Below are positions 49,801 to 58,722 of a stretch of DNA of 64,000 nt, piece after piece (position 1 is the first letter of the stretch; the number at the start of each line of letters is the position of its first letter). The position numbers were made by a program, and so were the translations under genes. The notes beneath the pieces were generated by a model. It did no database searches. It saw nothing but the letters and a program-made list of their open reading frames with translations, and was not told the DNA's origin. The DNA comes from an uncultured Pelagibacteraceae bacterium (GTDB lineage Bacteria > Pseudomonadota > Alphaproteobacteria > Pelagibacterales > AG-422-B15): the NCBI GenBank assembly GCA_902622985.1, contig CACNSH010000001.1, positions 1-64,000 of the forward strand, read 5' to 3'.

Positions 49801-51171
49801 ATGAAGATAAATCGTAAAATATTACCAAATATAAATAATTACTACAGCGATAATCATAAGATAGACCCAAGCCAGGGGGTGCATCTGGGCGATGGAACAA
49901 TCAATGATGGCGATCGTGTCGAAATTGGCCCAACTGCATTAGCCTATGCTGAATGGCAAGATGCAGGGCTTATATTGCCAGATCTGACTGAGATGCGCAA
50001 AGCCAGACACAAACGCTTAACTGATGCAATTGTAGCCAGGGGTTATGGGGGCTTATTGATGTTTGATCCCCTTAATATTCGTTATGCAACTGACACGACA
50101 AATATGCAGTTGTGGAACACCCACAATCCGTTCCGGGCGTGCTTGCTTTGTGCTGATGGGTATATGGTACTCTGGGATTATAAAAACGCACCATTCCTCG
50201 CCCAATACAATCCACTTGTTCGGGAGAGCCGCTCAGGTGCGGACATGTTTTACTTCGCCCGTGGTGACCGGATTGGGCCAGCAGCTGACGCTTTCGCAGC
50301 TGAGGTACTAGACTTAATTGCCACTCACGCTCCAGGTTGTACACAAGTCGGTATAGACAAAATTCAGCCTGCAGGTTTAGATGCGGTCCGTCGAGCAGGG
50401 CTTGAGTACTGTGACGGTGAGGAAGTGACAGAACGTGCACGAGCTATCAAAACCGAGCACGAATTACGAGCAATGCGCTGTTCTATTTATTCTTGTGAAC
50501 GCTCGATGGCAGTTATGGAGGAGTTTGCACGCGCAGAAATTCCAAAAGGTGGTGTGACAGAGGATGATGTTTGGGCGGTACTCCATGCAGAAAATATTAA
50601 AAGAGGTGGCGAGTGGATTGAGACAAGACTGCTTACTTCAGGGCCACGCACCAACCCATGGTTTCAAGAATGTGGGCCAAGGATCATATCTGAGAACGAA
50701 ATTCTTGCTTTTGATACTGATTTGATCGGCCCCTATGGGATTTGTGCAGATCTCAGTCGTACCTGGTGGATTGGAGATAGTTTAGCGCCAGCTAATATGC
50801 GCGAGAGTTATGCAGAGGCAGTAGAACACATTCGCTATAACACAAGGCTTCTCAAGCCCGGCCTCCACATGGAAGACTTAACTCATTCTTTGCACGTGTT
50901 GCAGGACAAGTATCAGGCGCTCAAGTATTCATCACCTATGCATGGTGTCGGGATGTGTGACGAATGGCCATTGATCGCCTACCCAGACCGTTTGGTTAAA
51001 AATGCCTTTGACGCTGTTCTGGAACCAGGACTGACTCTTTGTGTCGAGGCTTTGGTGGGTGAAGTTAATGGGGACCACATGGTCAAGCTTGAGGATCAGG
51101 GTGTCGTAACAAATAATGGTTACGAAACGATTTCTACTTATCCGCTTGATGAGCGTTTGTTTTCAAATTAG
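49801..51171 (+). CDS. dddP: DMSP lyase DddP (M24-fold)
   Basis: Cleaves dimethylsulfoniopropionate to dimethyl sulfide and acrylate. The 456-residue protein matches roseobacter DddP, as I remember it, along its length, for example RYATDTTNMQLWNTHNPF and IETRLLTSGPRTNPWFQECG. All six metal ligands are present: Asp305, Asp307, Asp317, His381, Glu416 and Glu431, each ten positions beyond my recalled numbering of the Ruegeria enzyme. The first ten or so residues are an extra, AT-rich extension. Hand counts give 53-55% G+C in three 60-base lines of the gene, against 30-40% in neighbours, a clear sign of transfer. It is 8 bases behind the BBOX gene. No acrylate-handling gene is in the window. Confidence 0.95.
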   Translation: MKINRKILPNINNYYSDNHKIDPSQGVHLGDGTINDGDRVEIGPTALAYAEWQDAGLILPDLTEMRKARHKRLTDAIVARGYGGLLMFDPLNIRYATDTTNMQLWNTHNPFRACLLCADGYMVLWDYKNAPFLAQYNPLVRESRSGADMFYFARGDRIGPAADAFAAEVLDLIATHAPGCTQVGIDKIQPAGLDAVRRAGLEYCDGEEVTERARAIKTEHELRAMRCSIYSCERSMAVMEEFARAEIPKGGVTEDDVWAVLHAENIKRGGEWIETRLLTSGPRTNPWFQECGPRIISENEILAFDTDLIGPYGICADLSRTWWIGDSLAPANMRESYAEAVEHIRYNTRLLKPGLHMEDLTHSLHVLQDKYQALKYSSPMHGVGMCDEWPLIAYPDRLVKNAFDAVLEPGLTLCVEALVGEVNGDHMVKLEDQGVVTNNGYETISTYPLDERLFSN

Positions 51172-51217
51172 AAATGCTTATTCATTCCAAAAAAGAATAG
51201 CCTTGTCATTTTTTTAA

Positions 51218-51245
51218 TTCGACAGAATATTAAATTAGGTATAAT
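51218..51245 (+). promoter_or_regulatory. Putative promoter of the BHMT-DMGDH pair
   Basis: TTCGAC (51218-51223), a 16-base spacer and a perfect TATAAT (51240-51245) lie in the 110-base gap after dddP. A start near 51252 would give a leader of about 30 bases ending in AGGAG (51271-51275) before ATG 51282. This suggests the downstream pair can be transcribed separately from the carnitine/dddP run. Confidence 0.5.
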
Positions 51246-51281
51246 TTTTTATTTATTGTTTGAATAAATTAGGAGTCATTC

Positions 51282-52322
51282 ATGAAAAAAGATCTGATAA
51301 CGAGATTAAATGAGGGACCAATCATTTGTGCTGAAGGTTATTTATTCGCCATGGAACGAAGAGGTTACTTATCCGCAGGAGGATTTGTTCCTGAAGTTGT
51401 TTTAGAGCACCCAGAAGTTGTTACTCAATTACATAGAGAATTTATAAGAGCAGGATCTGATGTTGTCCAAGCTTTCACTTATTATGGCCATAGAGAAAAA
51501 TTAAGAATAATTGGGAAAGAACATTTATTAGAGTCTTTACAGAAAAATGCTCTTCAAATTGCAAAAGATGCAGCTAATGAATATAAAGATTTAGATCTTA
51601 TGGTTTGTGGAGATGTAGCAAATACAAATATTTATGATCCAAATGATAAACAATCTCTTATTCAATGTCAGAAAATGTATGAGGAACAAGTGGCGTGGGC
51701 AAAGGAAGCGGGAGTTGATTTTATTGTCGCTGAGACAATTAATTGGACTGAGGAAATGAAAATTGCTCTAAAAGCAATCAAAGATGAAGGCATGATTGCA
51801 GTTACAAATTTTGCGATACCCAGGGGAGATAAGACAAGAGAAGGACATACACCTGAAGATGCATGTAAAATGATGGAAGACTTGGGTGCAAATGTCGTTG
51901 GTTTAAACTGTTATAGAGGGCCAGATATGACTATGAAACTTCTAGAAAAAGTAAGAGATAAAGTATCTTGCCATGTTGCTGGATTGCCAGTGCCTTATCG
52001 AACAACAGAAAAGGAACCTGGTTTTTTAAATATTTCTGATGATGGATGTGATTGTATTCCTGGAAATAATGCATTTCCTGTAGCCTTGGATAATCTTTTT
52101 TGTAATCGTTTTGAAATGGCTAAATTTGCTGCAGACTGTATGGAAAAAAATATCAACTTTATTGGAATTTGTTGTGGCGCCGAAGCACATCACGTGAGAG
52201 AAATGTCAGTTGCAGTTGGTAAAAAACCAATTTCGATGAAATATATGCCGGACATGAGAAAACATTTTCACCATGGAACAGACGAAACTCTTAAGCAGGT
52301 AAATAAAGAATTCACACCTTAA
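51282..52322 (+). CDS. bhmT: Betaine-homocysteine S-methyltransferase
   Basis: Zinc methyltransferase of 346 residues that moves a methyl group from glycine betaine to homocysteine, giving dimethylglycine and methionine. It aligns by eye with vertebrate BHMT from the N-terminus (RRGYLSAGGFVPEVVLEHPE, VTQLHREFIRAGSDVVQAFT). Zinc cysteines are Cys210 (VGLNCYRGP), Cys297 and Cys298 (FIGICCGAEAHHVREM). A DMSP or dimethylsulfonium donor cannot be excluded. It is placed two bases ahead of the dimethylglycine-dehydrogenase gene, which consumes the product. A strong AGGAG precedes the start. Confidence 0.92.
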   Translation: MKKDLITRLNEGPIICAEGYLFAMERRGYLSAGGFVPEVVLEHPEVVTQLHREFIRAGSDVVQAFTYYGHREKLRIIGKEHLLESLQKNALQIAKDAANEYKDLDLMVCGDVANTNIYDPNDKQSLIQCQKMYEEQVAWAKEAGVDFIVAETINWTEEMKIALKAIKDEGMIAVTNFAIPRGDKTREGHTPEDACKMMEDLGANVVGLNCYRGPDMTMKLLEKVRDKVSCHVAGLPVPYRTTEKEPGFLNISDDGCDCIPGNNAFPVALDNLFCNRFEMAKFAADCMEKNINFIGICCGAEAHHVREMSVAVGKKPISMKYMPDMRKHFHHGTDETLKQVNKEFTP

Positions 52323-52324
52323 GA

Positions 52325-54733
52325 ATGCAAACTCATGCTAAAGTTGTTGTTATTGGCGGGGGAGTTGTAGGTTGCTCTATTCTTTTCCATTTAGCAAAGT
52401 TTGGGGTGAAGGACTGCGTTCTCCTTGAGCGAAAAGAATTAACAGCAGGATCCTCATGGCATGCCGCAGGAAACGTTCATGTCATTTCTTCAGATCCAAA
52501 CATATCCAGACTGATGGCATATACAATAAACTTGTACAAGGAAATTGAAGAGACTTCAGGTCATTCAGTTGGCTTTAAACCAAGTGGAGGGTTTTATTTA
52601 GCCTCTAATGAAGTTTGGTCTGATTATCTTAAAAGAGAAAGAACAAAAGCCAGATATATGGGTCTTGATCAAGAGTTTATCTCATTAGAGGAGGTTGCAA
52701 AAAAAAATCCTCTTATCGATCCCAATAAATATATTTCAGCTTTGTGGGATCCGATCGATGGAGAAGTAGATCCATCAGGTGTCACATATGCATTTGCAAA
52801 ATCTGCAAAAGTTCATGGCGCTAACTATTACACAAATACTGAGGTTAAAGACACTAAGCAAAGAGAAGATGGAACCTGGGATGTGTTTACTGATAAGGGC
52901 AATATTCATACAGAAATTGTAATTAATGCTGCAGGACTTTGGGCGAGAGAGGTCAGTAAACTTGCTGGATTAAATTTGCCTGTACAGCCAATGGAGCATC
53001 ATTATTTAATCACTGATACAATTCCAGAAATAGCAGCGATGCCTAAGGGAACAAGGCTACCAGTTGGAACTGATTTTGATGGTAATATCTATTTTAGACA
53101 AGAAGGACAAGGCATGTTGCTTGGCACATATGAACATAAGTCTACTCCTTGGAAAGTTCAGGGAACCCCATTAGATTTTGGACATGAACTGTTGGAACCA
53201 AAATTAGAAAATATTCAAGATCGATTAGTCATTGGTTTTGAGAGAATGCCAGCTTTGGAAAAAGCAGGAATTAAAAATATTGTTAACGGCCCTTTTACAT
53301 TTGGTCCTGATGGAAATCCTCTCATTGGACCAGTTCCAGGTATGAGAAATTATTGGGTAGCAGTCGGTGTTATGGCCGGGTTCTGTCAAGGAGGAGGTGT
53401 TGGCAAATGTATTGCAGAATGGATTATTGATGGTGAACCTTCCATAGATGTTTGGGCGATGGATGTCGCACGGTTTGGTGATTATGCATCTCCACATTAT
53501 GGAACAATTAAATCATCTGAAAATTATGAACGAAGATTTATTATGACATTTCCAAATGAGACTTTGCCAAAAGGAAGGAAACAAAAAACTACAGCTTTAT
53601 ATGATCGCTTCGTTAACATGGGAGCAGTTATGGGTGACAGCTTTGGACTCGAAAATGTTCTATGGTTTGCTAATAATCCTGATGATGCTTACGAAGAACC
53701 AACTATCAAGCGCTCTCGATCCCATAACTATGTTTCAAATGAAGTAAAAAATGTAAGAGAAAACGTTGGAGTAACAGAGATTGCTAATTTTTCTAAACAT
53801 GAATTTAAGGGAAAAGACTCAAGAAAATTTTTGGATTATATTTTGGCAGGTAGAATACCTAAAGTTGGACGCATAGCACTAAGTCCAATGCTATCTAAAA
53901 AAGGTAAATTATATGGGGACCTTACAGTTTCGTGTATTAGTGAAAATCATTTTATGGTTTATGGATCTGGTGCCGCTCAGGAAATGCATCGACGATGGTT
54001 TGAACAACATCTAGATCAATATGAGGTCATTTATAAAAACAGATCTGATGATTATCACGGCCTTGCTATTTCTGGCCCAAAGTCTAGAAATTTACTGCAA
54101 TTATTGGTAAGAGAAGATGTTTCTAATGAGTCATTTAAATTTAGAGATTCTAGACAAATGTTTGTTGCTGGTGTTCCTGCATTAGTCAACCGGTTGTCAT
54201 TTACTGGAGAATTGGGATATGAAATATATGTAGCTCCACACTATCAAATCAAGCTGTATGAGGCTATTGAGGATGCAGGAGAAGAATTCAACATTAAACC
54301 TTTTGGCGGAAGAGCTTTGATGTCTATGAGACTAGAAAAAAATTGGGGCGCATGGACACTAGATTTTAGACCTGACTATACTCCAAAAGAAACTGGCCTT
54401 TCTGCATTTATAAATTGGGATAAAGATTTTATTGGTAAAGACGCTGCAATTAAAGATGATAGCAATCACAGATTATTTTCCTTGGTAATTGAAACTGACA
54501 ACATAGATGTGACTAGCAATGAAGCTGTTATGCAGAATGAAGTATGTATCGGATATGTAACATCTGGAGGCTTCGGCCACTATGTGCAAAAAAGTATTGC
54601 TTTTGCATACTTGAACAATGATTTATTAAAATCCAAAGAAGTTTTGCAAGTTGAAATAAATGGAGAGTTTTATAATGCCTCAATTGTTGATAATGCTTGT
54701 TATGACCAAACCGGTAAAAATTTAAGGCAATAA
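52325..54733 (+). CDS. Dimethylglycine dehydrogenase-like flavoenzyme with GcvT domain
   Basis: Two-domain protein of 802 residues. The N-terminal FAD oxidoreductase (VVVIGGGVVGCSILFHLA) contains AGSSWHAAGNVH, whose His46 matches the histidine that binds FAD covalently in DMGDH and sarcosine dehydrogenase. The C-terminal half (from about residue 430) is an aminomethyltransferase/GcvT folate-binding fold (NRLSFTGELGYEIYV, MSMRLEKNWGAWTLDFRPDY). It would oxidise dimethylglycine to sarcosine and pass the one-carbon unit to tetrahydrofolate. Sarcosine as substrate is the alternative. The BHMT neighbour favours dimethylglycine. Confidence 0.88.
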   Translation: MQTHAKVVVIGGGVVGCSILFHLAKFGVKDCVLLERKELTAGSSWHAAGNVHVISSDPNISRLMAYTINLYKEIEETSGHSVGFKPSGGFYLASNEVWSDYLKRERTKARYMGLDQEFISLEEVAKKNPLIDPNKYISALWDPIDGEVDPSGVTYAFAKSAKVHGANYYTNTEVKDTKQREDGTWDVFTDKGNIHTEIVINAAGLWAREVSKLAGLNLPVQPMEHHYLITDTIPEIAAMPKGTRLPVGTDFDGNIYFRQEGQGMLLGTYEHKSTPWKVQGTPLDFGHELLEPKLENIQDRLVIGFERMPALEKAGIKNIVNGPFTFGPDGNPLIGPVPGMRNYWVAVGVMAGFCQGGGVGKCIAEWIIDGEPSIDVWAMDVARFGDYASPHYGTIKSSENYERRFIMTFPNETLPKGRKQKTTALYDRFVNMGAVMGDSFGLENVLWFANNPDDAYEEPTIKRSRSHNYVSNEVKNVRENVGVTEIANFSKHEFKGKDSRKFLDYILAGRIPKVGRIALSPMLSKKGKLYGDLTVSCISENHFMVYGSGAAQEMHRRWFEQHLDQYEVIYKNRSDDYHGLAISGPKSRNLLQLLVREDVSNESFKFRDSRQMFVAGVPALVNRLSFTGELGYEIYVAPHYQIKLYEAIEDAGEEFNIKPFGGRALMSMRLEKNWGAWTLDFRPDYTPKETGLSAFINWDKDFIGKDAAIKDDSNHRLFSLVIETDNIDVTSNEAVMQNEVCIGYVTSGGFGHYVQKSIAFAYLNNDLLKSKEVLQVEINGEFYNASIVDNACYDQTGKNLRQ

Positions 54734-54748
54734 AAAAATTTAGTAGAA

Positions 54749-55774
54749 TTAATCCTTAGATTTTTGCAAAATATCTATAATTTTGTTTTTTGATACTGAG
54801 CCAACAAAATTGTTTTTCTCATCAATTACGTTAAGACCGGATTGACTTTCAAGTATTGCCGGCAAGCAATTTTCAATACTATCATTTACGTTTACAGTTG
54901 GATTAGAATTTGCTCGTTCACCTCCTTGGTCAAGAATTGTCTTGATTTTTAAAACCTTTATACGATTAACATCCTTAACAAAATTGGCCACATATTGATC
55001 AGCGGGTTTTAAAAGAATTTCCTCTGCATTTCCATCTTGAACAAGTTTTCCGCCATTGAGTATAGCTATTCGGTCGCCTAATTTTAGTGCCTCATCGAGG
55101 TCATGAGTTATGAACATAATTGTTTTATTTAAATTCTTTTGTAAGTCCAGTAATTGGTCCTGCATATCAGTTCTTATTAATGGATCAAGCGCACTAAAGG
55201 CTTCGTCCATTAGCAATATATCTGGATCAGTAGCTAACGCCCTAGCTAAACCTACTCTTTGCTGCATTCCTCCTGACAATTGATTTGGGAATTTATTTTC
55301 AAAACCGGTTAAACCAACTTTTTCGATCCAGTACATTGCTCTTTCTATAGAATCTGACTTATCTAGATTTTTTATGCTCAATCCAAACTGGACATTGTCT
55401 AATATATTTTGATGAGGAAATAGTGCAAAGCGTTGAAAAACCATCCCTGTTTTATTTCTTCTAAACTCTAGAAGATCCATTTTATTAAGTTTAGTAATAT
55501 CCTCTCCATCAACTGTGACCGTTCCCTCGGTTGGCTCAATCAATCTATTAATGTGTCTTATCAAAGTAGATTTTCCTGACCCTGATAATCCCATTACAAC
55601 TTGTATTGAATGCTCCTTGATATCTAGAGAAATATTATCCAACCCAAGAACATGATTATATTTTGATAATAACTCGTCTTTATCAACACCATCTCTAACT
55701 ATGTCTGTGTACTCTCTTGGTCTTGATCCAAAAATTTTATACAAATTTTCTATCTTAATCTTTATCTCACTCAT
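54749..55774 (-). CDS. proV: Betaine-type ABC transporter ATP-binding protein (ProV/OpuAA)
   Basis: ATPase of a quaternary-amine ABC importer. I use ATG 55774 (341 residues). A longer reading from 55831 would lie in the permease gene. Walker A is GLSGSGKSTLIRH, the signature is LSGGMQQRVGLARALA, and Walker B is DILLMDEAFSALDP. The N-terminal extension YKIFGSRPREY and a C-terminal regulatory region with a partial CBS-like segment (NFVGSVSKNKIIDIL) are typical of ProV. It overlaps the permease stop by eight bases. Confidence 0.92.
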   Translation of the reverse strand: MSEIKIKIENLYKIFGSRPREYTDIVRDGVDKDELLSKYNHVLGLDNISLDIKEHSIQVVMGLSGSGKSTLIRHINRLIEPTEGTVTVDGEDITKLNKMDLLEFRRNKTGMVFQRFALFPHQNILDNVQFGLSIKNLDKSDSIERAMYWIEKVGLTGFENKFPNQLSGGMQQRVGLARALATDPDILLMDEAFSALDPLIRTDMQDQLLDLQKNLNKTIMFITHDLDEALKLGDRIAILNGGKLVQDGNAEEILLKPADQYVANFVKDVNRIKVLKIKTILDQGGERANSNPTVNVNDSIENCLPAILESQSGLNVIDEKNNFVGSVSKNKIIDILQKSKD

Positions 55775-56663
55775 TTGCGCCAGCCCTATATTGCTGCATT
55801 CTTTTGCCAAATGACTGAGAAACCCTGTCAAATATGATCGCCAAAGCTACAATAGCCAAACCATTGAGAAGGCCCATTGTAAAATATTGATTGGTGATGG
55901 CTTTTAAGACTGGTTGCCCCAATCCCTTAACCCCAATCATTGAAGCAATAACTACCATTGCAAGTGCCATCATTATTGTTTGATTAATACCAGCGAAAAT
56001 TGTTGGTAAAGCTAATGGAAGCTGTACTCTAAATAATTTTTGAGTTCTATTTGCACCAAATGCATCTGCGGCTTCTAAAACTTCTTTATTAACTTCTCTA
56101 ATACCAAGATCAGTAAGTCGAATTATTGGCGGGATTGCATAGATTATAACTGCAAGTAAACCAGGAATTTTACCAATACCCAATAACATAACAACTGGAA
56201 TGAGATACACAAAACTTGGCATCGTTTGCATAATATCTAAAATGGGAGTAATTGCGGCTCTCGCCCTATCAGATCCTGACATTAATATGCCAATTGGTAT
56301 ACCTAGGCCGATAGACATTAGTGTGCAAACACCAATAATACTGACTGTGGACATCGTATCATCCCACATTCCAAAATATCCAATTAATAAAAAAGCAATT
56401 AAAGATGAAATAGTTAGAGCGATGCTTCTACTTCCATAATAAATCAATAATAAGAAAACGATTATTACGATAGGCCATGGAGAATTTTGTAGTATTTTTT
56501 CAAACCATACTAAGAAATAAAGCACTGGATCAAAAACCGCTTCAATTGTATCGCCATATTCACGTGAAAAGTTTCGGTAAGCGCCATCAAGAGACTTCTT
56601 AAATAGGCGAAGACTCTCCTTACTCATTTCAGGAAATGAAATAAAAAATTCGGTAAAGTTCAT
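55767..56663 (-). CDS. proW: Betaine-type ABC transporter permease (ProW)
   Basis: Inner-membrane permease of 298 residues with about six to seven helices. The binding-protein-dependent transport domain contains LMSIGLGIPIGILMSGSDRA and the ATPase-contacting loop DAFGANRTQKLFRVQLPLALP, then IFAGINQTIMMALAMVVIAS. The N-terminal soluble stretch resembles ProW. Its ATG lies only seven bases downstream of a 10-bp hairpin that separates it from proX, probably lowering its expression relative to the binding protein. Confidence 0.93.
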   Translation of the reverse strand: MNFTEFFISFPEMSKESLRLFKKSLDGAYRNFSREYGDTIEAVFDPVLYFLVWFEKILQNSPWPIVIIVFLLLIYYGSRSIALTISSLIAFLLIGYFGMWDDTMSTVSIIGVCTLMSIGLGIPIGILMSGSDRARAAITPILDIMQTMPSFVYLIPVVMLLGIGKIPGLLAVIIYAIPPIIRLTDLGIREVNKEVLEAADAFGANRTQKLFRVQLPLALPTIFAGINQTIMMALAMVVIASMIGVKGLGQPVLKAITNQYFTMGLLNGLAIVALAIIFDRVSQSFGKRMQQYRAGANE

Positions 56664-56670
56664 ATAGATA

Positions 56671-56696
56671 TGCGGACTATATTTCTATAGTCCGCA
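56671..56696 (-). promoter_or_regulatory. Intergenic hairpin between proX and proW
   Basis: TGCGGACTAT (56671-56680) and ATAGTCCGCA (56687-56696) form a perfect 10-bp stem with a 6-base loop. On the transcribed minus strand it follows the proX stop by 15 bases and ends 7 bases before the proW ATG, without a U run. It is more likely a 3'-end stabiliser or translation brake than a terminator. Such hairpins set binding-protein:permease ratios in other ABC operons. Confidence 0.75.
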
Positions 56697-56711
56697 ATAT
56701 TATTTTTTTAA

Positions 56712-57728
56712 TTATAACGCTGCTTCAATTTTAGCTTTCGCATTACCGTCAACCCAGCTGTGCCATTCTGTATAGTTTTTCAGAAAATGTATAGCTGTGT
56801 CTTCGCCAGATGCTTGATTGTCATCTTTCCAAGCTAATAAAGCATTAACAGTGCTGTTTGGAAGTGCTCTCTTTGAAATGTATTCCATTCCAAGATCAGA
56901 ACTATTTTTAAAGTTATCAGTTACAACAGTGTATACTTCAGAAACAACCCATGCGTTAGGTTTTGGATCTGCACATCCGTCTTGAGAAGTACAAGTGTCC
57001 CACTCTTCTTTACTGTGTTCAACACCAAAGCTTAGTTTCTTAAGTGGATATTTGCCAAGAACTGCTGTAGGAGCCCAATAGTATCCTAGCCATCCCTCTT
57101 CTTTATTATATGCTTCACCGATAGCACCAGCTAATGCACCACCTGATCCAGGATCAACTAGTCTCCATCCTTTTGCTTCCATATCATACGCTTTAAAGAG
57201 ATTTCCGGTACTAATTTGACAGTTCCAGCCTGATGGACATGTATAAATTGCTCCATCTCCACCTTCCGGATGAGGGAAAAGTTCAGGGCGCTCTATAACG
57301 TCATAAACCGTTTGGATATCAGGATTTGCATCAGCCATGTACTGAGGAATCCACCATCCTTCTTCACCAGTGTCAGACAGTACCTCAGCTGCATAATGCA
57401 AACGACCCTCACCTACTGCATTATCTAGAGCTATACGAACTGAATTAATCCAGAGTTCAGGAGCTACATCCGGCTCACCTTTTTCCATCATTGATGTTGC
57501 TGTTGGCATAGTATCGCCGGGTACAAGTTCAACATTACAACCATACCCATTTTCTAATACTATTTTATCTACATGAGCAAACATTTCAGCTGATGCCCAA
57601 TTCATTTCTGCGACAGTAATTGTGCCACAATCAGCTACTTCCTGATTCCTGTCGCAACTAACTGCAAAAATAACTGCAAAACCTGCTAAAAATATTCCAA
57701 TTGCAGATTTTTTAAAAAATTTATTCAT
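56712..57728 (-). CDS. proX: Betaine-type ABC transporter substrate-binding lipoprotein (ProX/OpuAC family)
   Basis: Periplasmic binding protein of 338 residues. A signal sequence ends in FAVSC (Cys25), predicting a lipoprotein. Many tryptophans are placed as in quaternary-amine cages (Trp44, Trp93, Trp125-126, Trp213, Trp218). Three cysteine pairs (34/64, 164/170 in CPSGWNC, 246/252) could form disulfides. The family includes binders of glycine betaine, carnitine, choline and TMAO. Location beside carnitine and betaine genes favours those ligands. An AGGAG site precedes the ATG. Confidence 0.9.
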   Translation of the reverse strand: MNKFFKKSAIGIFLAGFAVIFAVSCDRNQEVADCGTITVAEMNWASAEMFAHVDKIVLENGYGCNVELVPGDTMPTATSMMEKGEPDVAPELWINSVRIALDNAVGEGRLHYAAEVLSDTGEEGWWIPQYMADANPDIQTVYDVIERPELFPHPEGGDGAIYTCPSGWNCQISTGNLFKAYDMEAKGWRLVDPGSGGALAGAIGEAYNKEEGWLGYYWAPTAVLGKYPLKKLSFGVEHSKEEWDTCTSQDGCADPKPNAWVVSEVYTVVTDNFKNSSDLGMEYISKRALPNSTVNALLAWKDDNQASGEDTAIHFLKNYTEWHSWVDGNAKAKIEAAL

Positions 57729-57753
57729 TTTAATCTCCTAATTTATATCTTTA

Positions 57754-57819
57754 ATTATAATTGAAACATATATATGTAAGTGCTTCCACATAAAAAAAAA
57801 TTAAATTATGTTACATAAT
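57754..57819 (-). promoter_or_regulatory. proX promoter region with two palindromes
   Basis: On the minus strand a perfect TATAAT (57759-57754) lies about 26 bases before the proX ATG. Just upstream is the 12-bp palindrome ACATATATATGT (57766-57777). Further upstream is ATTATGT-T-ACATAAT (57805-57819), a perfect 7-bp inverted repeat about one base. No good -35 is seen. The palindromes sit where an activator or repressor could bind, but AT-rich DNA makes chance palindromes common. Confidence 0.35.
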
Positions 57820-57843
57820 TAATTAGATAAATGTCTGATTTAA

Positions 57844-58722
57844 TTATTTTTTTACTGAATAGATCTCGATTAATGGTGCGCTCATTACGAATATTGCACC
57901 AATAAACTCTCTAATCGAGATTATTTCATTTGCAAGCAGATAGGCAGATATAACGCCAATAACAACTTCGAACATTAATAGGATCCCCGCGCGTCCTGGA
58001 TCAACTTGATCCTGACCATAGGTGACAAGCCAGTAACCTGGCAATAACCAGATAAATGCGAATATTAAAATTATCAAAATAGTATTCTTTAAAATATCAT
58101 AGTTAAATCCTGAAAGTATTTGCCCATCTGGTAAGAATGTTGCAATAACAACAAAAAGACCCCCAATTAAAATAAAAACTGAAGTACCGAAATTTACATC
58201 AAGTTCCTCATTTATTCTTATGAGTGTTGCACAGATTGACCAGAGAAATCCTGAGAGAATTCCAAACAGATCTGCAAGTGTACTAGGCATAAAATTTCCT
58301 TGATCCAACCCAGTTATAATAAACAGACCTATAAAACCTGAAGAAATTGAAAAAAACCTATAAATGTTTAAGGCCGCTCTTAGAAAAATAATTTCAATTA
58401 AAGTGCTCCATACAGCTGTTAAATAAAAAAAGATTAAGACTCTTGCAACATTACCTCTAATTAAACCTTCATTATAAAGACACATTGCAGCCGCTCCTGC
58501 TGAAGCTGCGACTATTGTAAGAATTAAATTTCGATTAGTTAATTTTGATATATTTTTGTATGAAAAAAATAATAAAAATAACCCAGCAATAGTGAAACTT
58601 AAAGTGAGCGGAATTGCATTATTATAGGCATATTCATTAAGTAGCCTTAATGGATACCACCACGTACCCCACAATAATGTTGAAAGTACAATTGCATAAT
58701 TGGGGTTTAAATTTTTTAACAT
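57844..58722 (-). CDS. DMT superfamily (EamA) permease
   Basis: Membrane protein of 292 residues with about ten predicted helices in two EamA-type halves (first half beginning LNPNYAIVLSTLLWGTWWYP, second with ADLFGILSGFLWSICATLIR). Drug/metabolite transporters of this kind export or import small metabolites and their substrates cannot be read from sequence. It lies upstream of proX on the same strand and is divergent from betA, with a 16-bp palindrome overlapping its start codon. A role in betaine-related metabolite traffic is only inferred. Confidence 0.85.
   Translation of the reverse strand: MLKNLNPNYAIVLSTLLWGTWWYPLRLLNEYAYNNAIPLTLSFTIAGLFLLFFSYKNISKLTNRNLILTIVAASAGAAAMCLYNEGLIRGNVARVLIFFYLTAVWSTLIEIIFLRAALNIYRFFSISSGFIGLFIITGLDQGNFMPSTLADLFGILSGFLWSICATLIRINEELDVNFGTSVFILIGGLFVVIATFLPDGQILSGFNYDILKNTILIILIFAFIWLLPGYWLVTYGQDQVDPGRAGILLMFEVVIGVISAYLLANEIISIREFIGAIFVMSAPLIEIYSVKK

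Noticed and set aside
50072-50440. 122-codon antisense frame within dddP
   Set aside because: Shadow of the higher-GC dddP coding sequence, with no recognisable protein features.
51172-51281. Riboswitch upstream of the BHMT gene
   Set aside because: The 110 bases hold a plausible promoter and a Shine-Dalgarno site, but no paired structure resembling SAM, SAH or glycine riboswitches.
56671-56710. Hairpin between proX and proW as a plus-strand intrinsic terminator
   Set aside because: T-rich sequence follows on the plus strand, but both flanking genes are on the minus strand and no plus-strand transcript is expected there.
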